From: Bacillota bacterium
GTDB lineage: Bacteria > Bacillota > Clostridia > Christensenellales > UMGS416
NCBI GenBank assembly: GCA_023428265.1
Contig: JAEYYW010000083.1
Location: 1 to 8,277 of the forward strand
Reading direction: 5' to 3'
DNA length: 8,277 bases
How positions within the stretch are numbered: the stretch's first letter is position 1; every line of letters begins with the position of its first letter. A model generated the notes under the pieces. That model saw only the letters and a list, made by a program, of their open reading frames with translations, ran no database searches and was not told the DNA's origin. Of the stretch, positions 6,859-8,277 are shown piece after piece. The translations under genes and the position numbers were made by a program.

Positions 6859-7542
6859 ATGCCCATTGGGTATATTCTGTTGATCGTGGTTTCGCTGCTG
6901 ATCGTGTTTGGCGTGGCGCAGCGTGTGCTCGATCGCATGCGGCTCACAGACCGGCAGGGGCTGCTGTTTGTGGCTGCGATCTTCATCGGCGGCATCATAC
7001 CGGACATTCAGTTGGGGAGGGTTTCTTTCAACATCGGCGGGGCGCTGGTGCCGTTTGCACTCTGTGTTTATCTCTTTGTCAAAGCCGGCACAGCCAAGGA
7101 GCGATGGCGGGCCATTGCGTCCTCCGTGTTTGCAGCCGCCGCGGTGTTTGCGCTGGGCAGGCTCTTCCCCGACGAGCCGCAAACCATGCCCTTTGACATC
7201 AATTACCTCTACGGGCTGGCAGCCGGTCTCATCGCCTATCTGTTTGGCCGCTCAAGGCGCAGCGCCTTCATCGGCGGCGTGATGGGCGTGCTGCTGGGGG
7301 ATATCGCGCAGGGGATTGTGAATACATACAATGGCCTCACGGCCACGCCGATCCGCCTTGGCGGCGCCGGAGCGCTGGATGTCGTGGTGATTTCCGGCCT
7401 GGCGGCTGTGCTGCTGGCGGAGGTTATCGGTGAGATCCGGGAGCGCCTGCAGGGTGGCAGCGCCAAAAAGAAGGAAGGCCTTGAGTTTGACGACGGTGAG
7501 TTTGTGCATGCCAAGGAGGGGCCTCATGATGACGATGATTAA
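6859..7542 (+). CDS. DUF1614 polytopic membrane protein
   Basis: This 227-residue integral membrane protein has about seven hydrophobic segments (roughly 4-21, 34-50, 58-74, 86-101, 115-129, 136-154 and 171-190). Small-residue motifs such as FIGGIIPDIQLG (42-53) and FIGGVMGVLLGDIAQG (137-152) recall DUF1614 proteins, which in Clostridia often sit next to spoIIP. The biochemical role is unknown. The C-terminal tail, from about 192, is hydrophilic and ends in a run of four Asp. The ATG at 6859 is preceded by AGGAGG at 6845-6850 with an 8-nt gap; an in-frame GTG at 6850 overlaps that site and is rejected. The last 17 nt overlap the start of spoIIP, so the two are translationally linked. No confident sigma-A or sporulation sigma promoter was found in the 157 nt upstream. 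Confidence 0.75.
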   Translation: MPIGYILLIVVSLLIVFGVAQRVLDRMRLTDRQGLLFVAAIFIGGIIPDIQLGRVSFNIGGALVPFALCVYLFVKAGTAKERWRAIASSVFAAAAVFALGRLFPDEPQTMPFDINYLYGLAAGLIAYLFGRSRRSAFIGGVMGVLLGDIAQGIVNTYNGLTATPIRLGGAGALDVVVISGLAAVLLAEVIGEIRERLQGGSAKKKEGLEFDDGEFVHAKEGPHDDDD

Positions 7543-8277
7543 GAAACTGTCGGTGTTTTTGCTGGCATTCATGGCTGTTTTTGCAATGGCGCCCACCGCC
7601 TTGGCCGATGACTGGTATCTGGATCCCGGCGGGTACTACACGGTGAACACGCAGGACGGCCAGATTCTTTTCACCTATGCCGGCCAGGTCTCAATGGACG
7701 ACGAGTATATTTCTAGTGACAACAAACGTTACCGGGTCACCGAGGTGAATGATTCCACCCGTACGGCAAAGGCGCAGTATGTGGAGGATGTGGTGCTCTG
7801 GGCGGATTATGATAGCTGGAAGCTTCATAATGTCTCGGCCAAGCAGGGCGCAAAGAAAGCGGCGCTTTATTGCACCCACACCGACGAGAGCTATGTGAAG
7901 GGCGACGGCACGGAGGCCAAGCCGGAAGATGGCGGTATTCTGGATGTCGCAAACAGCTTGACCGAAGCGTTGAAAAAAAGAGGGGTGGATGCCGTTGTGG
8001 ATGACACGCCTCACGATCCCCATGACGCTGGCGCTTATCGCCGCTCCAGAAGCTCCGCGATGAACCTGATGGAGTCCGTGCGGCCGGACCTGCTTCTGGA
8101 CATCCACCGTGACGGAGTGCCGGATGCCAAGGAATATGAGGAAAACATCAAGGGAGACCAGGTGTCCAAATGCCGGTTTGTGTTGGGGCGTGGCAATCAA
8201 AACAGGCAGGCCAACGAAGAAACGGTGAAGAAACTCAAAAGAATCGCCGATGACCTGCACCCGGGGCTGATCAAGGA
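7526..8277 (+). CDS. spoIIP: Stage II sporulation protein P, SpoIIP (3' partial)
   Basis: An uninterrupted frame of 250 codons from ATG 7526 runs off the right edge. SpoIIP is a peptidoglycan amidase/endopeptidase that works with SpoIID and SpoIIM to thin the septal wall and drive engulfment during sporulation. An N-terminal signal sequence at 1-27 ends in a TALA-type cleavage site. Residues 30-85 form a small predicted beta-rich domain (YYTVNTQDGQILF, EYISSDNKRYRV). The catalytic domain starts near 112 with YCTHTDESY (115-123, His118) and continues with RGVDAVVDDTPHD (152-164), YRRSRSSA (171-178), DIHRDGVP (192-199, His194) and LGRGNQNRQAN (220-230). The histidines correspond to the metal/catalytic positions of the family. 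AAGGAGG at 7513-7519 lies 6 nt before the ATG, inside the DUF1614 gene. The start overlaps that gene by 17 nt. The C-terminal part is outside the window. Confidence 0.92.
   Translation, partial: MMTMIKKLSVFLLAFMAVFAMAPTALADDWYLDPGGYYTVNTQDGQILFTYAGQVSMDDEYISSDNKRYRVTEVNDSTRTAKAQYVEDVVLWADYDSWKLHNVSAKQGAKKAALYCTHTDESYVKGDGTEAKPEDGGILDVANSLTEALKKRGVDAVVDDTPHDPHDAGAYRRSRSSAMNLMESVRPDLLLDIHRDGVPDAKEYEENIKGDQVSKCRFVLGRGNQNRQANEETVKKLKRIADDLHPGLIK

Noticed and set aside
7691..8260. 189-codon minus-strand frame at the right end
   Set aside because: The plus strand here encodes SpoIIP with conserved catalytic motifs. SpoIIP lacks a stop in the window, which can make the antisense frame look like the best candidate.

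Overview
The window looks like a chromosomal segment of an endospore-forming, low-G+C-phylum (Firmicutes/Bacillota) bacterium, most likely a Clostridia-type lineage with a fairly G+C-rich genome. The evidence is a ClpC-type Clp ATPase with a UVR-like linker, a KimA-type potassium transporter, a DUF1614-SpoIIP gene pair (SpoIIP is specific to endospore formers), strong AGGAGG-type ribosome binding sites and sigma-A-like promoters. The genus cannot be given from the sequence alone. I see no mobile element, CRISPR array, tRNA or rRNA.

Layout. (1) 1-2312, +: the 3' nine-tenths of clpC, entering from the left edge. It is broken by an apparent one-base deletion near 271-276, which splits it into an N-terminal fragment (1-285) and the main body (273/276-2312). 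A hairpin terminator follows at 2328-2361. (2) 2403-4488, +: a monocistronic unit with its own extended -10 promoter, a small leader hairpin, kimA, and a strong intrinsic terminator. (3) 4511-6030, +: a second extended -10 promoter drives a membrane-anchored M15 D,D-carboxypeptidase, followed 23 nt later by a gene for a stand-alone protein resembling the glutaminase domain of CTP synthase (the family annotated as 'CTP synthase C-terminal region-related (seleno)protein'). (4) 6084-6701, -: an HD-domain phosphohydrolase, convergent with the preceding gene and divergent from the next. (5) 6859-8277, +: a DUF1614 polytopic membrane protein translationally overlapped with spoIIP, which runs off the right edge. 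This spoIIP is easily missed because it has no stop codon inside the window.

Function. The genes do not form one obvious pathway. ClpC (proteolysis and stress), KimA (K+ uptake, c-di-AMP controlled in relatives), the M15 peptidase and SpoIIP (peptidoglycan trimming and degradation) are housekeeping or cell-envelope/sporulation genes. The points most worth checking are the clpC frameshift, the CTP-synthase-like protein that keeps the nucleophile Cys but lacks the usual His and Glu, the pairing of that gene with a cell-wall carboxypeptidase, the five-ligand HD site, and the DUF1614/SpoIIP overlap. I found no convincing wholly new system in this window.
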